Source: Sclerotinia nivalis (lineage: Eukaryota > Ascomycota > Leotiomycetes > Helotiales > Sclerotiniaceae). Taken from it: 64,000 nt of DNA. Under the pieces are notes generated by a model that did not search any database, was not told the origin of the DNA, and was given only the letters and a program-made list of their open reading frames with translations. Numbering within the stretch: the stretch's first letter is position 1; each line of letters opens with the position of its first letter. The stretch lies in NCBI GenBank assembly GCA_029531795.1, contig JAPEIS010000008.1, positions 2,356,001-2,420,000 on the forward strand. The letters are read 5' to 3'. This document shows, in pieces, positions 23,023-33,385 of the stretch. The position numbers were made by a program, and so were the translations under genes.

Positions 23023-23063
23023 CATCTCTGTCTCTGCCAAAACCCCACAAATTTCAAGCACAG

Positions 23064-23476
23064 TTGATCAGAGACCAACAATCACTCGAAAAGCAAATCC
23101 ACCATACAAATGATTCTGTAAATTCTAATGTCCTCATGGGACAAGGTTCCACGTCCGATGAGATTTCCATGTTAGATGGCAATATTCCAGGACTACTCAA
23201 TGAATGTCACACCCGGGTCAGGCGATGCAGTAGAAAATGGGACATCTAATATGGAGCTTAGCTCAGATATTTCACAGTTTGATGAACGGCAATGTGGATT
23301 TGCCATATGTCATGCCGACTGGACGACCAAAAGTGAGGTCGGGGCAAATGAGGCGTGCCAACAAGATATTAAAGCTTCGTCTACGGAGACAAGATGCGAC
23401 CCTTGCAAGTACTCCAAATACTACAAATGCTGCAAGCGGAACACAGGGTAAAGACTCGGATATAGGGATGGTTTAG
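23064..23476 (+). pseudogene. Frameshifted gene remnant, unrecognised
   Basis: Coding-like sequence passes through three frames without usable introns. The first frame reads SNVLMGQGSTSDEISMLDGN, the second MNVTPGSGDAVENGTSNMEL and the third NGNVDLPYVMPTGRPKVRSG followed by QMRRANKILKLRLRRQDATL. The last part is basic and ends at a TAG at 23476. Residue use looks like real protein in each piece. I therefore call it a pseudogene with at least two frame changes. The family is unknown. Confidence 0.4.
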
Positions 23477-23555
23477 CTTTTTACAAATCAATGGCAAAAT
23501 GAGGAAGTTTGCTATTGTTGTCCTTATTCGGCTGAGTGGCCCAAACTCTGCTGAT

Positions 23556-23720
23556 TCATAGAATGCGCGTCTCAAAAATGACAGCAACCATAGAGAAATT
23601 TGTATCAATATACCTCTCCATGGGGTTGAAGCAGTTAAAATGTCTTAATACATACCTGATCCACCGCGAGTGTTTGGATAAATCAATCTTTCTATTTGTC
23701 AAATAGAACCAAGCGAACTC
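23556..23720 (-). pseudogene. Decayed relative of the 25.8-26.4 kb gene
   Basis: On the minus strand this gives SRWIRYVLRHFNCFNPMERYI, resembling QQIRYVLTHLNGSDYSMNEI at the exon-intron junction of the gene at 25832-26360. The DNA match includes the ATCAGGTATGT junction and the CCATGG(A/G)G segment inside. It appears to be a fragment of a duplicated gene without the rest of the ORF. Confidence 0.35.
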
Positions 23721-23793
23721 AAAGTGCCGAAAAGAATGCAGTAATAGAAAAGGAAGATCTGAAGTTGCACAAAGATTGTCACTTCCATTAAAA

Positions 23794-23850
23794 GTGTCCA
23801 ATAGTCTGGACTGGTAGATTAGATTTAAACTTTCGATGATCAGAAATTTT
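23794..23850 (+). repeat. Single end of a hAT-like MITE
   Basis: The sequence GTGTCCAATAGTCTGGACTG and the following AGATTAGATTTAAACTT match the right terminus of the MITE at 34331-34574 in reverse orientation. I found no second terminus nearby, so this is a fragment. Confidence 0.6.
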
Positions 23851-25831
23851 TTGAGACTTTGTACGATAACTTTTCATTGATCGGGTGGTATAGGTATCTA
23901 GCATTGTGTTTAGAGGGGTCCGATCATGTAGGCAGTCTTCAACCAAGGACTAAAATGTAGTGGTTCAATGTATGAAGCCGCCTATTAGTTGAACCGTTAC
24001 TGTGAATTGCTACTCTGAAATGATTATAGCATGAAAGATGAAAATAAGTTTGATCCACGACACCATGTTGCGTCAAGCGGTGAAGATAATTTCCTAGCTA
24101 CCCCTTTGCACTACTGGTTTCATCGTCCTCATTTATCTCTTTCTCAAGCTAAATGATTTGCAAAATGTAAAGAAACACCGTAAAAATTCAATGATGTATT
24201 CAAACATTGAGATGTATAGTGCTATCACCTACCCTCTTGTACACTAGTTAATCTACAATCATTGAGAATCCAGTATGAATAACTATTATCCTCTCTCACT
24301 TGGCTATAGATATAATTACCATTGGTTCTTATCATAAAATTTGAAACTATGATTCTAACTCGGATATCGCAGTAATTGGTAGTAGATTCTTCTAGAGGCT
24401 TGAGAACTCATGCCGCCCATTTCTTTCCTAACTTTTAATCCTTCTTAATTTGATGTTTTTTTCCCACTGGGAGATTTCAGTCTAATTTTGTACTGAGATG
24501 GGACTACTGAAATGAAATATACTCAATATGGTGCCAGCAGCAGCGCAGTATCATACATGTCAGAAAGCACGGGACTCATATCTGAGGCGCAAAGTTTAAC
24601 TCATGACTTTATGTAATTTGAAGTCAATCTACCCTCAACAAAAATCAGAACAACGATATGGGTGGCATACTTTTAGAGCTTCGGGCGTACAGGCCCACGC
24701 CGGTTCTTCGTAACAGATTTTTTTGGCATTTTTTAATCGCATAACTTACCAACGATGAAAATATACATCATCCTAAGATTTTTTAGATTTTTTAGATTTC
24801 TTTAGGATTTTTTGGTATGCTCCAGAGAGTCCAACTGTTGGTTGTGTTTTCCTATGTTGTATTTGCTCTCGGCAGAAGTTGTGGGTCTGCGCCTCGTCTA
24901 TTTTCACAAGCGAGAAGGTTTGTTACCAGTGACATCATCGATCTTTGCTTTTCTCATCAATAGAGCTTCAAAAGCTTTCGACACATTTAAGGTGTAGCAC
25001 ACTAGCCAGATTATGACCATCTTTCTTAAATTGACATAGCATTTTGCAATTGTTTTGCTTCACCGTATGTGACTTTGATCCCGCGGATAGAACACACGGT
25101 GGACTTACAATTTGGCGGACGATTTCTTGGTAAATAAAAACATTATTCTTTCCTACTATTAGGCGCGCATAGAAGATTGTTGCACTGAATGGAAACATAT
25201 CATTTTTGTTATACAAATCTTGTTATCGCTAGTTATTAAGCGGCATCTGGAAGATTAAAAACTACACTCTTTTGTATCTGTAATATTGTCCTAATATGAT
25301 CCTGAAATAACTTCATTAACCATTAATCCGATAAAGTTATTCCCTGCTATGAATTTAGCTGCTTGATGGGCCAGTTAGCTGAAAGTGCCCAATGAATCAT
25401 AGAGCCTTCTGCTTGTGTATATCGGCCACAGATGCACTCACATCACATCAATATGGATAACATGGCCACCCATAAAAGAAATAAGTGAAATTTTAAAGAC
25501 TGCACGGGAATCTTCGAAGGCTGAAATACGTCTGTACACCTTATTTACCAAACTCCCACAACATTTTAAAGAAGATCTTGTGGCAACACCCTTGCTAAAA
25601 TGAAACTTACAGAGACGTCTCAATAAATGCATGGATATGGCTGATGAACAAAACGATTGGCACAAGAGTTAAAATAAATCATGAAACACAACTAAAATGT
25701 CATTGGGTTTGACTCATAGCCTGTAGTTGATTGGATTATTGTCTTCCCAGTTAGCTAATGGAAGTCGCATTCCTGACCAAACACATTGCAATGTTTCACT
25801 CAACTTTGCAATCTTGTCCCTGAAATAACGA
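23851..25831. other. Intergenic region, no gene supported
   Basis: About 2 kb without a convincing gene. Short frames such as 24812-24997 and 25415-25603 have no domain and no intron-exon context. The segment at 24775-24820 contains repeated TTTTTTAGAT. The 25.4-25.6 kb frame has a plausible residue mix (WITWPPIKEISEILKTARES) and may be a gene relic. Confidence 0.5.
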
Positions 25832-26360
25832 TCAAAGCATGTCTTTCATTTCCTTTCTTTGGGCTCCACCCGCAGAGTTTCCCGCCTTAGCCCTTTCATG
25901 CTGTGCCTCTCGGGCCCTATGAGACTTTCTCTTTTTCCACGCGCGTCTCCCCAGCTTGGGTACAAGTGGTTTTCCGTCAGAGCCAAGAACGTCGCACATC
26001 ATTATGCGGCCTTTCTTGCTCGTGGGGATTCCAGAGCCAAGTGTGCCAATTGTGCCTACATTTACCTCTCCTACCAATATTTTCTTATGAATGGCGGAAT
26101 CTGATGGTTTATCAACGGTGAATATCGGTTTTGCATTAAGAGAATGAAGCTCGGGAGAATGTTCTACTAAAATCAATTTCTGGACCTAAATAAATTTCGT
26201 TCATGGAGTAGTCCGAGCCGTTAAGATGAGTTAACACATACCTGATTTGTTGAGCGTGCTGGTAATCCTTGTGATTTAAATCCTCGTCTGAATTTGCAGC
26301 ACTGTTTTTAGTACTTTGACCCTGCTGGGTTCCATCTGGCAAAGAATTTAATTCGGCCAT
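25832..26360 (-). CDS. Hypothetical protein, two exons, about 158 aa, unrecognised
   Basis: The start ATG at 26360 gives MAELNSLPDGTQQGQSTKNS. The second exon ends at 25832 with a basic tail (LGRRAWKKRKSHRAREAQHE). A canonical donor (GTATGT at 26241) and acceptor TTTAG (26186) lie where expected but leave the second exon out of frame. Use of a GTGTTA donor 4 nt farther on (intron 26237-26186) restores the frame. The protein is polar and without a signal peptide or membrane segment. The Lys/Arg-rich end suggests nucleic-acid binding or nuclear location, which is inference. It could also be a pseudogene, since a decayed relative lies at 23.6 kb. Confidence 0.4.
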
Positions 26361-26801
26361 CGCTAGAGCTGGGGTTGCGAATTGCTCGCTGATAGAAGTT
26401 GATTTGTAGTATTGGTAAGTTCGTTCTACGAGTGGGGGAGTGTAAATTAGTAGATGCACTCAATTCTAATAAAGTAGAATAAAATTTAGTGAATGTTGTA
26501 TTCATTCGGCCGAAACTACAAGGCTCTATATATCGTCTGATGTCCAACATTTCACATTTCATGCGATAAACAGTGCGTGTTGACTGCTACCTAGCCTTGC
26601 TTTACTCAATATATCGATCCTGTTTGCTTTCAGCCCAACGTTATCACCAACAAGTTCAATCTATTCACTTAACGCTTTGCTACCTTGCTATTTATTTTCG
26701 TGGTTTTGATAATAGATTATGATCTTCTGCAAATGGTCAGCAATAGTGTTAGGTACACAAAATAGTACATTAGATAAATCCATCCTCAACGCGCTGCAAC
26801 A

Positions 26802-27514
26802 ATGTCGAACCTGCAGTTGGCAGAGGCCTTGAAACTCCGCGAACGCGCTATCCAAGAAATCCCACATCTAAAGAAGTTACTTAAGGATTATGAGGAGTTC
26901 GTCGATATCAAAGACTACGCATCCGTCGACGCTAGTTGCAATGCGGTCACCAGTTTGCGAGAATTGCTCAGGATCGACTCAAATGGCCCCGTGTCATCAA
27001 TTAATTGCAGAAGGTGAAGATAAAGATACCACAACTGCTTCATCTGATTCCACAAATGGTGATAGGCTTTCACCTCCCATATCACTAAACTCATTATCCC
27101 CATCTACAATCCCTAATAAAGATGCATATGAGGTAGATACATATGAGCCTGAAGTCTATGATGGCTTCGAAGATGAAGAACCCTGCGACCCAAGTTATGC
27201 GTAAGTCCTGCTCAGCATCGGGCAGTCGTATGCAGATAGTTAATATAAGGCTCATCGCTAGACTTGACAGCACAAGTCAATTTCACAATGATCCGCTGGT
27301 TGTGCAAGCTTTCCGAACCACGAAAAATAATCCAAACACGTATTATACAGTGGTCTCCGAGGAAAGGATCTTCACATTCATGCCCCTGTTGCAAACCTTA
27401 TTTGGCGCGAAAGCGAGCAGTAATTTGAAAGGCGACGAAGACAATGCATGCTATGACCCAAAGATATCGAAGGAAGTCAAACAAAAAACTCCCGGAAAGA
27501 TTATATGTCCATGA
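26802..27514 (+). CDS. Hypothetical protein, probably three exons, unrecognised
   Basis: The first exon starts at ATG 26802 with a helical, charged stretch (MSNLQLAEALKLRERAIQEI, then HLKKLLKDYEEF). To join the acidic second part (EVDTYEPEVYDGFEDEEPCD) a 58-nt intron 26953-27010 (GTTTGC...TGCAG) is needed. A second intron 27195-27266 (GTAAGT...GACAG) joins PSYA to TSQFHNDPLVVQAFRTTKNN in frame, ending at 27514. The first half resembles a coiled coil. No family is recognised. The second intron is the better supported. The first has a weak donor, so the N-terminus is less certain. Confidence 0.5.
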
Positions 27515-27655
27515 TCTTGTAGTTTCAAAATATCATTGCCTCACATGAATCATAAAATCATAGCAAAGTGGTCGGTCAAGCAGCTTTGGATGTACTTCAG
27601 CTGTTTGGTGTGCTTTTGGGATCGATAGAAATTTGATTCTGCCATCTCAACTGAG

Positions 27656-28495
27656 ATGAATTTGAACAACATTGCGGTCTTGGCTGATTTCCTTATGGTT
27701 CCTGCAAAGAGAAGAGAGTTCATGCGGAAAAGATTGGCTTCCCACATCGAACAAAGGAAGGCCTTCTACGCCGCCAAACGTGAAGAGACTTCAGGTCCTA
27801 GTCAGAAATCTACTGCTACAAAACGAGCAGCACCTCGCGAAGCAGTGAAAAGCAACAAGAAGACAAAAGCTAAGCCTGTCGACCTAACGAAGGACGATGA
27901 TGGCGAAACACAAACTTGGGCAAAAGGACATACATACCCACGAGATATTATCCTAAGCAATCGTCGTGATACCGACGTAGCTGCTGGATCAACAACAATT
28001 CACGATCCCGATCGCGTGGAGCCAAGCAATTGGAGAAATACTGCTATCTCTAGGAAAAGCACGACTCGGAAAGTCTTGATTCAAAGTCTATCTGCGAAGG
28101 AAAATTGTCAGTATTATCTACCAAACATCAGCTGGGTGGCCTGGGAGTCCAAGCTGTTCTCCATACTAGTCAAAGACAGTTCGCCGCCTAGCAAAGATGC
28201 TCCACCAGGGTATGGACTTGCTAAGATGCTCGTTCTAGAAGATTGGCATGAGGGTGAAAATTGTATTAGCCTGCAGTGGGACGAAATAGTCAGATACTAC
28301 GCCACGGTTGGAAACCCTGAGGCAGTCATCATCCAGGGATGGGGTCCAGAGATGGCTTTCAAAGCACTAGAGCCTTGGCTAGAGAGGATTAATAGAAACT
28401 ATAAAGATTGGGTTAAGTGGAAACCTGAAGTCCTTGAGAAGGCAAAGGTAGTTGAGACTTTTATTGGTTCAATGGATCAACAACGTGCTGTATGA
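27656..28495 (+). CDS. Hypothetical protein, 279 aa, single exon
   Basis: One uninterrupted frame runs from ATG 27656 to a TGA at 28493-28495. The N-terminal 40 residues form a basic helix (KRREFMRKRLASHIEQRKAF). Residues 45-75 are Lys/Ala-rich with an NLS-like KSNKKTKAKP. The C-terminal half is folded-looking and Trp-rich (NISWVAWESKLFSILVKD, LQWDEIVRYY, IIQGWGPEMAFKALEPWLER). No catalytic motif or known domain is recognised. It lies 141 bp after the gene at 26802-27514 on the same strand. A nuclear, lineage-restricted protein is a reasonable guess. Confidence 0.65.
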   Translation: MNLNNIAVLADFLMVPAKRREFMRKRLASHIEQRKAFYAAKREETSGPSQKSTATKRAAPREAVKSNKKTKAKPVDLTKDDDGETQTWAKGHTYPRDIILSNRRDTDVAAGSTTIHDPDRVEPSNWRNTAISRKSTTRKVLIQSLSAKENCQYYLPNISWVAWESKLFSILVKDSSPPSKDAPPGYGLAKMLVLEDWHEGENCISLQWDEIVRYYATVGNPEAVIIQGWGPEMAFKALEPWLERINRNYKDWVKWKPEVLEKAKVVETFIGSMDQQRAV

Positions 28496-28827
28496 TTGAT
28501 TGTGTAGATATATTCGCTGGGTTGGTAAGAGTTGGTCTTTATGTTCGGAATGAATACCCAAACCGTGTTGAATAAAACATCTTTTGGCTAGAGGGGCAGG
28601 CACTGGATCAAGGAGTAGTCTGATGGGAGAGGTTGGGTGATACCAGTATGACTTTGATTGGGGTTGTAAGATTCATCAACAGGTATCGAACGATCCACAC
28701 GAATGATCGTGTTTTCGCGGACCTCTTGATGCAGAACCAAGAATCAGAAAAATTGTAAAAATCTTGACAAACATGGTGGGAACAAGTAAGGCAGATAAAC
28801 AGTAACCTTGAAAGGAAAGCTATGTAA

Positions 28828-29911
28828 CTAGACGATTGACTTCTCAAATTTCTTGCTTCTCCTGTTCATTCGTACATAAAAGGCCACACATCCTAAGAGG
28901 ACAGCCAAAAATAAGCCCTTTTGCATGAGAGTGTAACCTGCCTCATCGGCATAACCAAACTCCTCTGTCTCTGTTTGTGGGGTACCGACAACTGGGATAG
29001 GTGGGATGACTGCGGTGGCAGCATCAGGAGTGGAAACATCGATTGGAGTAAGTGGAACTTCGACCTCCTCCATACCGTGTTGAAACTCAGCAGTACCGTA
29101 TTCATCTGCAGCACGTAAGACAGACGAATCAGTAAGTCCTCCCAATCACACTCGCATTTCCGCGGAAGGAGTCTACTCTAGAGTTCCACATGGATACCTT
29201 CTTCTGGCACTGGTAATTCCCCACTCTCGGTGATCTTGATGGCTTCAACCGGTCTGTCTGATGCTCCCTTCTTTACGTTCTCGATGGCCTCGATGATCTC
29301 ATAGCCCTCCATGACTTCGCCAAAGACGACGTGTCTACCGTCAAGGTGGCTACAAAAAAGTTAGAATGAGCAATTCCAACTAAAGGGAATAGAAAAAATG
29401 GACTTACGATGGAGTAGAGGTGGTAATGAAGAATTGGGAGCCATTGGTATCTTTTCCGGCGTTGGCCATGCTGAGGAGACCTTTCTTGGAGTGCTTCAAC
29501 TTGAAGTTCTCATCTGGGAACTTAGCTCCGTAGACTGTCAATTGTTAGAACCCCGCACATCATTCGCAGATTTTATAACCTACTTGATTTGCCTCCAGTT
29601 CCATCACCCTTTGTGAAATCACCTCCTTGGATCATAAAGCCCTTGATAACACGGTGGAAGGTAGAGTCCTGGTATCCGAAACCCTTCTCACCAGTTGCCA
29701 AAGCTCTGAAGTTCTCAGCGGTCTTGGGAACGGTCTTGCCGTAGAGACCTAGGACAACACGACCCATAGGTTCATCGCCGTGGCTAATATCGAAGTAGAC
29801 CTTGTGGGTGATCTTTGGTCCTTTGACAGCTTCAGCCGTTTGGGCAAAGAAGAGGAAGGTAACGGTTAAGATAAGTAGTGCAGAGACTACAAAACGTTGA
29901 AGAGTGAACAT
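28828..29911 (-). CDS. cypB: ER cyclophilin (peptidyl-prolyl cis-trans isomerase B), alternative long or short form
   Basis: The enzyme speeds proline isomerisation of proteins folding in the ER. ATG 29911 begins a hydrophobic signal peptide ([20 protein letters not shown], cleaved near AEA). Exons are 29911-29584, 29534-29408 and 29349 onward (introns 49 and 58 nt). The cyclophilin core has [15 protein letters not shown] with the catalytic Arg, [14 protein letters not shown] and [12 protein letters not shown]. Without further splicing the frame stops at 29178, giving 208 aa ending HVEL, an HDEL-like retrieval signal. If a 92-nt intron (29197-29106, GTATCC...CTGCAG, branch ACTGAT) is removed, the frame runs on to 28828, giving 294 aa with an acidic linker and a C-terminal membrane segment ([14 protein letters not shown]) followed by a basic tail. 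A His stands where most cyclophilins have the cyclosporin-contact Trp. Confidence 0.92.
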
Positions 29912-30195
29912 CTTGAAAGTCAATTGGATGTTGACTTATGTGATTGTAAATTTGGAAATAAAGTATTGTGTCGCCCAAGAAAGACTTTAAGAGGACGAAG
30001 TGAAGAGGATATGTGTTCCGGAGAGGTGTCGATTACATTTAGCGCTGGGTGGCACGTGCGAGTCTCGGAGTGGGAAGGTCATATCAAGAGGTCCGTGCAT
30101 TATCAAAAATCATCAACTTCACAACAAATTAAGGACGGCAAGAAACGTTGGAAGGCATATATCCCCACTATCTGTAGCATTACAATTCCTTGAAG
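29912..30195. promoter_or_regulatory. Divergent promoter between cypB and uS13m
   Basis: The 284 bp between two start codons pointing away from each other must hold both promoters. An E-box CACGTG lies at 30053-30058 within GGCACGTGCG. No clear TATA box is seen on either side. Shared control of an ER folding factor and a mitochondrial ribosomal protein would be typical of growth-regulated genes, but this is inference. Confidence 0.6.
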
Positions 30196-30732
30196 ATGGT
30201 ACGTGTGTGCGAATTATTTCCATGGTTGGAGGGAGTACTAACGTCGCTTGGAGGTTTTCATCCTAGGAAACTCGTTTGCCGAAAGAAGTTTGGTGAAGGT
30301 AAGACCTCCCCCTCATCCCCAATTGGCACTTCTATATTTTTGGTTCGCATACTTATGGCATATAGAAAGCTCTGGAGTCATTTTATGGCTTAGGAAACCA
30401 GTCTTCTACACGCATTATGGCCAAGCATTATATTCATCCCACGGCGACAGTCGGTTCCTTGTCGCAGAAAACAGTCACCTCTCTGACTGCTGAACTTTCT
30501 ACCATGCCCCTGGAGACTGAATTGAGACGAAGGCTTCAGGACAACATTGAAAGAATGAGAACAATGGGTAGCTATCGGGGGAGGAGGCATGCCATGGGTC
30601 TACCAGTAAGAGGACAGAACACAAAGGGTCAGGTATGTATAGACCTACAGCGGGGTATGCAAAGCTGTAGATACTAATCGACGGTAGATATCGACGGCTA
30701 GGAAGCTCAACAAAGTGCACAGGAAAGGATGA
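30196..30732 (+). CDS. sws2: Mitochondrial small-subunit ribosomal protein uS13m (37S, SWS2), 119 aa, four exons
   Basis: uS13m sits in the head of the mitochondrial small ribosomal subunit and contacts the large subunit and tRNA. The gene has a one-codon first exon: ATG (30196-30198) is followed at once by an intron (30199-30253, GTACGT, branch TACTAAC, acceptor GAG). Then come VFILGNSFAERSLVK (30254-30298), an intron (30299-30365), the main exon 30366-30632 (KALESFYGLGNQSSTRIMAK, LETELRRRLQDNIERMRTMG, SYRGRRHAMGLPVRGQNTKG), an intron (30633-30687, branch ACTAAT) and ISTARKLNKVHRKG to the stop at 30732. The SYRGxRHxxGLPVRGQxT block is the family signature. The length is slightly shorter than yeast Sws2. 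No separate mitochondrial presequence is evident, as is common for this protein. Confidence 0.92.
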
Positions 30733-31503
30733 ATGGTTTATACTGGGAAATTTTGTACAAATAAAATGGCATTGCGGGCGCATCTACATGGTTAGGCAGG
30801 CTGTACGAATAGTGATGATGAAATTAACAATGAATCACGCTTCGGGCTCGAGGCGTAAGGTTACAGACAATTGGGACGAATGTAAAGAGGTGTTCTGATT
30901 GTCTGCAAAGTCTTGAGACAAACAAGAAGCTATGTTTTCAAAACAACACCAGAGTAACATATGAATGCAGGTATGATCACACCACTTTCAGAGCTTCAAA
31001 ATCTGCAAACTTTAGAGTACTATTGCGTGGACAGATTCATGAAACGTTTTCAAAGTTGAATATAACGGTATATTCACAATATTTTTTGGTATCTTTCAAC
31101 CTCGATTGGATCATCCAAACTAGGACAAACAATGAGATCACACAATTTGGATAGAATCTTTTTTTTTAAAAGGGTTTCCGAGTTTTGGAATATGAAGAGT
31201 GTTTTACGAATTCCTGCACCGACCCAGTCGAGTAAGATATGAAATTTTTGAAGCAATTACCACATGTTCTTTCAACTAGTAGTTCCCTTAGCCTGGTCAT
31301 GGTTACCCACACTCTTCATATCTCCGGTCCTCCGCAATGGAAGGTATACAATTTGCAACCATTTCCAACGGTGCTATTTTGCCACGAAATTTTGTCTGAT
31401 ACCCAACTCAGACGCTTCTTTTTCCAGCTGAGAACCAAAATTTTCACCTATCAATTCATTCTCTATTGCTTTACGTGGCTCAAGCAGATTTTGGTAGCAT
31501 GAG
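30733..31503. other. Intergenic region between convergent genes
   Basis: About 770 bp between the 3' ends of uS13m and the minus-strand gene at 31504-33385. I see no gene, repeat or RNA. It should hold both terminators. Confidence 0.6.
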
Positions 31504-33385
31504 TTAGACTTGCGACTGAGTGTTTCCCAAGAATCGATTCAGTCCTAGCACATTTCCCATATCCATATCCATACAGTGAGTAGGAACAGATCCTCCGAAG
31601 TTCGTGAAACCGTGGTTCATTGGCGGACTCGCAATTCCAAGACTTGTGTTTCCTGCTCCCTGGTTTGAGTTAAACGCTACTGAAGCTGCATCATCCCAGT
31701 CCTTTTGCGAAGTAATGCCAATACGGGCTCCCTGGTTTGAGTTAAATGCAGCTGAAACTGTGTTGTTCCAGTCCGTTTGTGAAGTAATGAAATCCATATT
31801 TGGAGTGTTCTTCACATTTGAATGCAGCATCGCTGTCTTAGTGTTGACAAAAGGGAAGCCTTGTAAGATCGACTGATTGATATCATAAGGTTCTCCAGGA
31901 TTCGAAACAGCGCTGCCAGGGGAGCCGTTGCTTAAAGTACCAAGTGAGAACTCCGAACCAGGTGTGGAGATTTCATAATCAGCAGATGTTGGATTGTGCT
32001 GTGGCGTCTCATGACCTACTGCTTGTCGCTTTTGCCATCTGGCGCTCAACGTTTCTGCGGAAACTTTCGTGTATCGCCGCTTTCTAGGTGGTGCCGAATA
32101 GGAAGCTTGTTCAATCGCAGGAGAAGATCTAACCATGGAATTTTGAGTTTGGGGGAAAAGTGGCTGAAAAGCACCTTCTTTTTGGAGCCGTGGGATAGCA
32201 ATCTTCCGAGCCGGTGGAGGTACTGGCTGAAAAAATCCATTTTGTTTATTCGCAGAAGTTTGAAGCAATATACTCGGATTAGGTGAAGGTACGAATCCTT
32301 CCTGTTCTAGTCGAGGTGTAGATGGCATGATTGTCGTATTATTTTGCGCATCTGAGAATAAAAAATCATCTCGCTCATCATCTGAGGAACCCTGGTCAAA
32401 CCCGCAGAAAGGAGTATAGTGCGAGGCACAGCCTAGTTCTCCAACATTACTCCAGCTTGCAGGAAGCTCAGCTGCTATTTGATTTTGGTTGAAGGATGTC
32501 GTAGCAAATGGACAATTGAAACTAGAGGAGGCAATAGACGGACTTTGACGTTCTGTGAAAGTCGATGCCGGAGTCGGCGGAGCTTCAAATGTCCCAGATT
32601 GCGTGGGACTTTCTTCGATGGCTGAAAATGGTGGAGGCATTCCGAACGAGCTGATGGCTTCATTGATTGCGACGATTTCTCTTTCATCGGTGGATGACAA
32701 TGGAGGGTGCATCATCAATGAGCTGGTGGCTTGATTGAATGTTGTCATATCCGCCAATGCCCACCATCTATGGCACTGCATGTCCACCTGAAGCAGGGAC
32801 TCTGCCCAAAATTCTGTATACTTCGTCAGTTTATTCTCGTTTTCTGCGCCTTGTCCGATTCTTACCATCGATGGATATCCACGGCGCATCGGTTCGATCA
32901 TGGTCCTCTACCCAAGTGGTGATATCTTCTGTGTAGCGTACCAGCAATTTCAGCATTTCGATGAACTCCGGGTCGCTAGGCAGCCTGACTAAATTGATAC
33001 AATAGTCAGCACGCGTTTCTGCTCTCGTCAAATTGTCTCACAAACCTCTCGGGTCAATCAAATCACCACCCATCTTCACGTTGAAGACTTTATGGATTAT
33101 AGAAAGATAGTTCAGGAACATATTGTTCAGATCTTTCGCCCGCCGTATTTCAGGGCGCCCTTCGAGTAGTTCTCTTAGAACTGCATCATTGTGTAAAGCA
33201 GAGCGCAAAAGCTCGCTCCATACTTCTGTCAAGTGGATGTTCATCATATCCATCGAAACAAGGCCCCGCTTTGTAGATTTTGTTTGGGGACAGAAAAATT
33301 GGAAAAGATTCCCGAGCTGTTGATGGTAGATAATCTGACTCTGATAATACTTTATGTTGCTAACAAATTCACTAGTAGGGCTCAT
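31504..33385 (-). CDS. Hypothetical protein, three exons, 590 aa, long disordered C-terminus with NLS
   Basis: Exons 33385-33046, 32988-32866 and 32813-31504 join in frame through introns of 57 nt (GTTTGT...TTTAG, branch GCTGAC) and 52 nt (GTAAGA...TACAG, branch ACTGAC). The N-terminal 190 residues are helical and folded-looking (MNIHLTEVWSELLRSALHND, LLVRYTEDITTWVEDHDRTD, FWAESLLQVDMQCHRWWALA). The remainder is Ser/Pro/Asn/Gln-rich and disordered, with an NLS-like PPRKRRYTK and repeated NTVSAAFNSNQGARIGITSQ / DAASVAFNSNQGAG units near the end. The family is not recognised. The N-terminus shows faint similarity to the paralogous pair at 35.3 and 38.7 kb. A nuclear role is suggested by the NLS only. 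Confidence 0.75.

Noticed and set aside
28921..29118. Plus-strand frame opposite the cyclophilin long-form exon
   Set aside because: It is antisense to the exon coding for the linker and membrane anchor, which has better coding character and correct splice frame.
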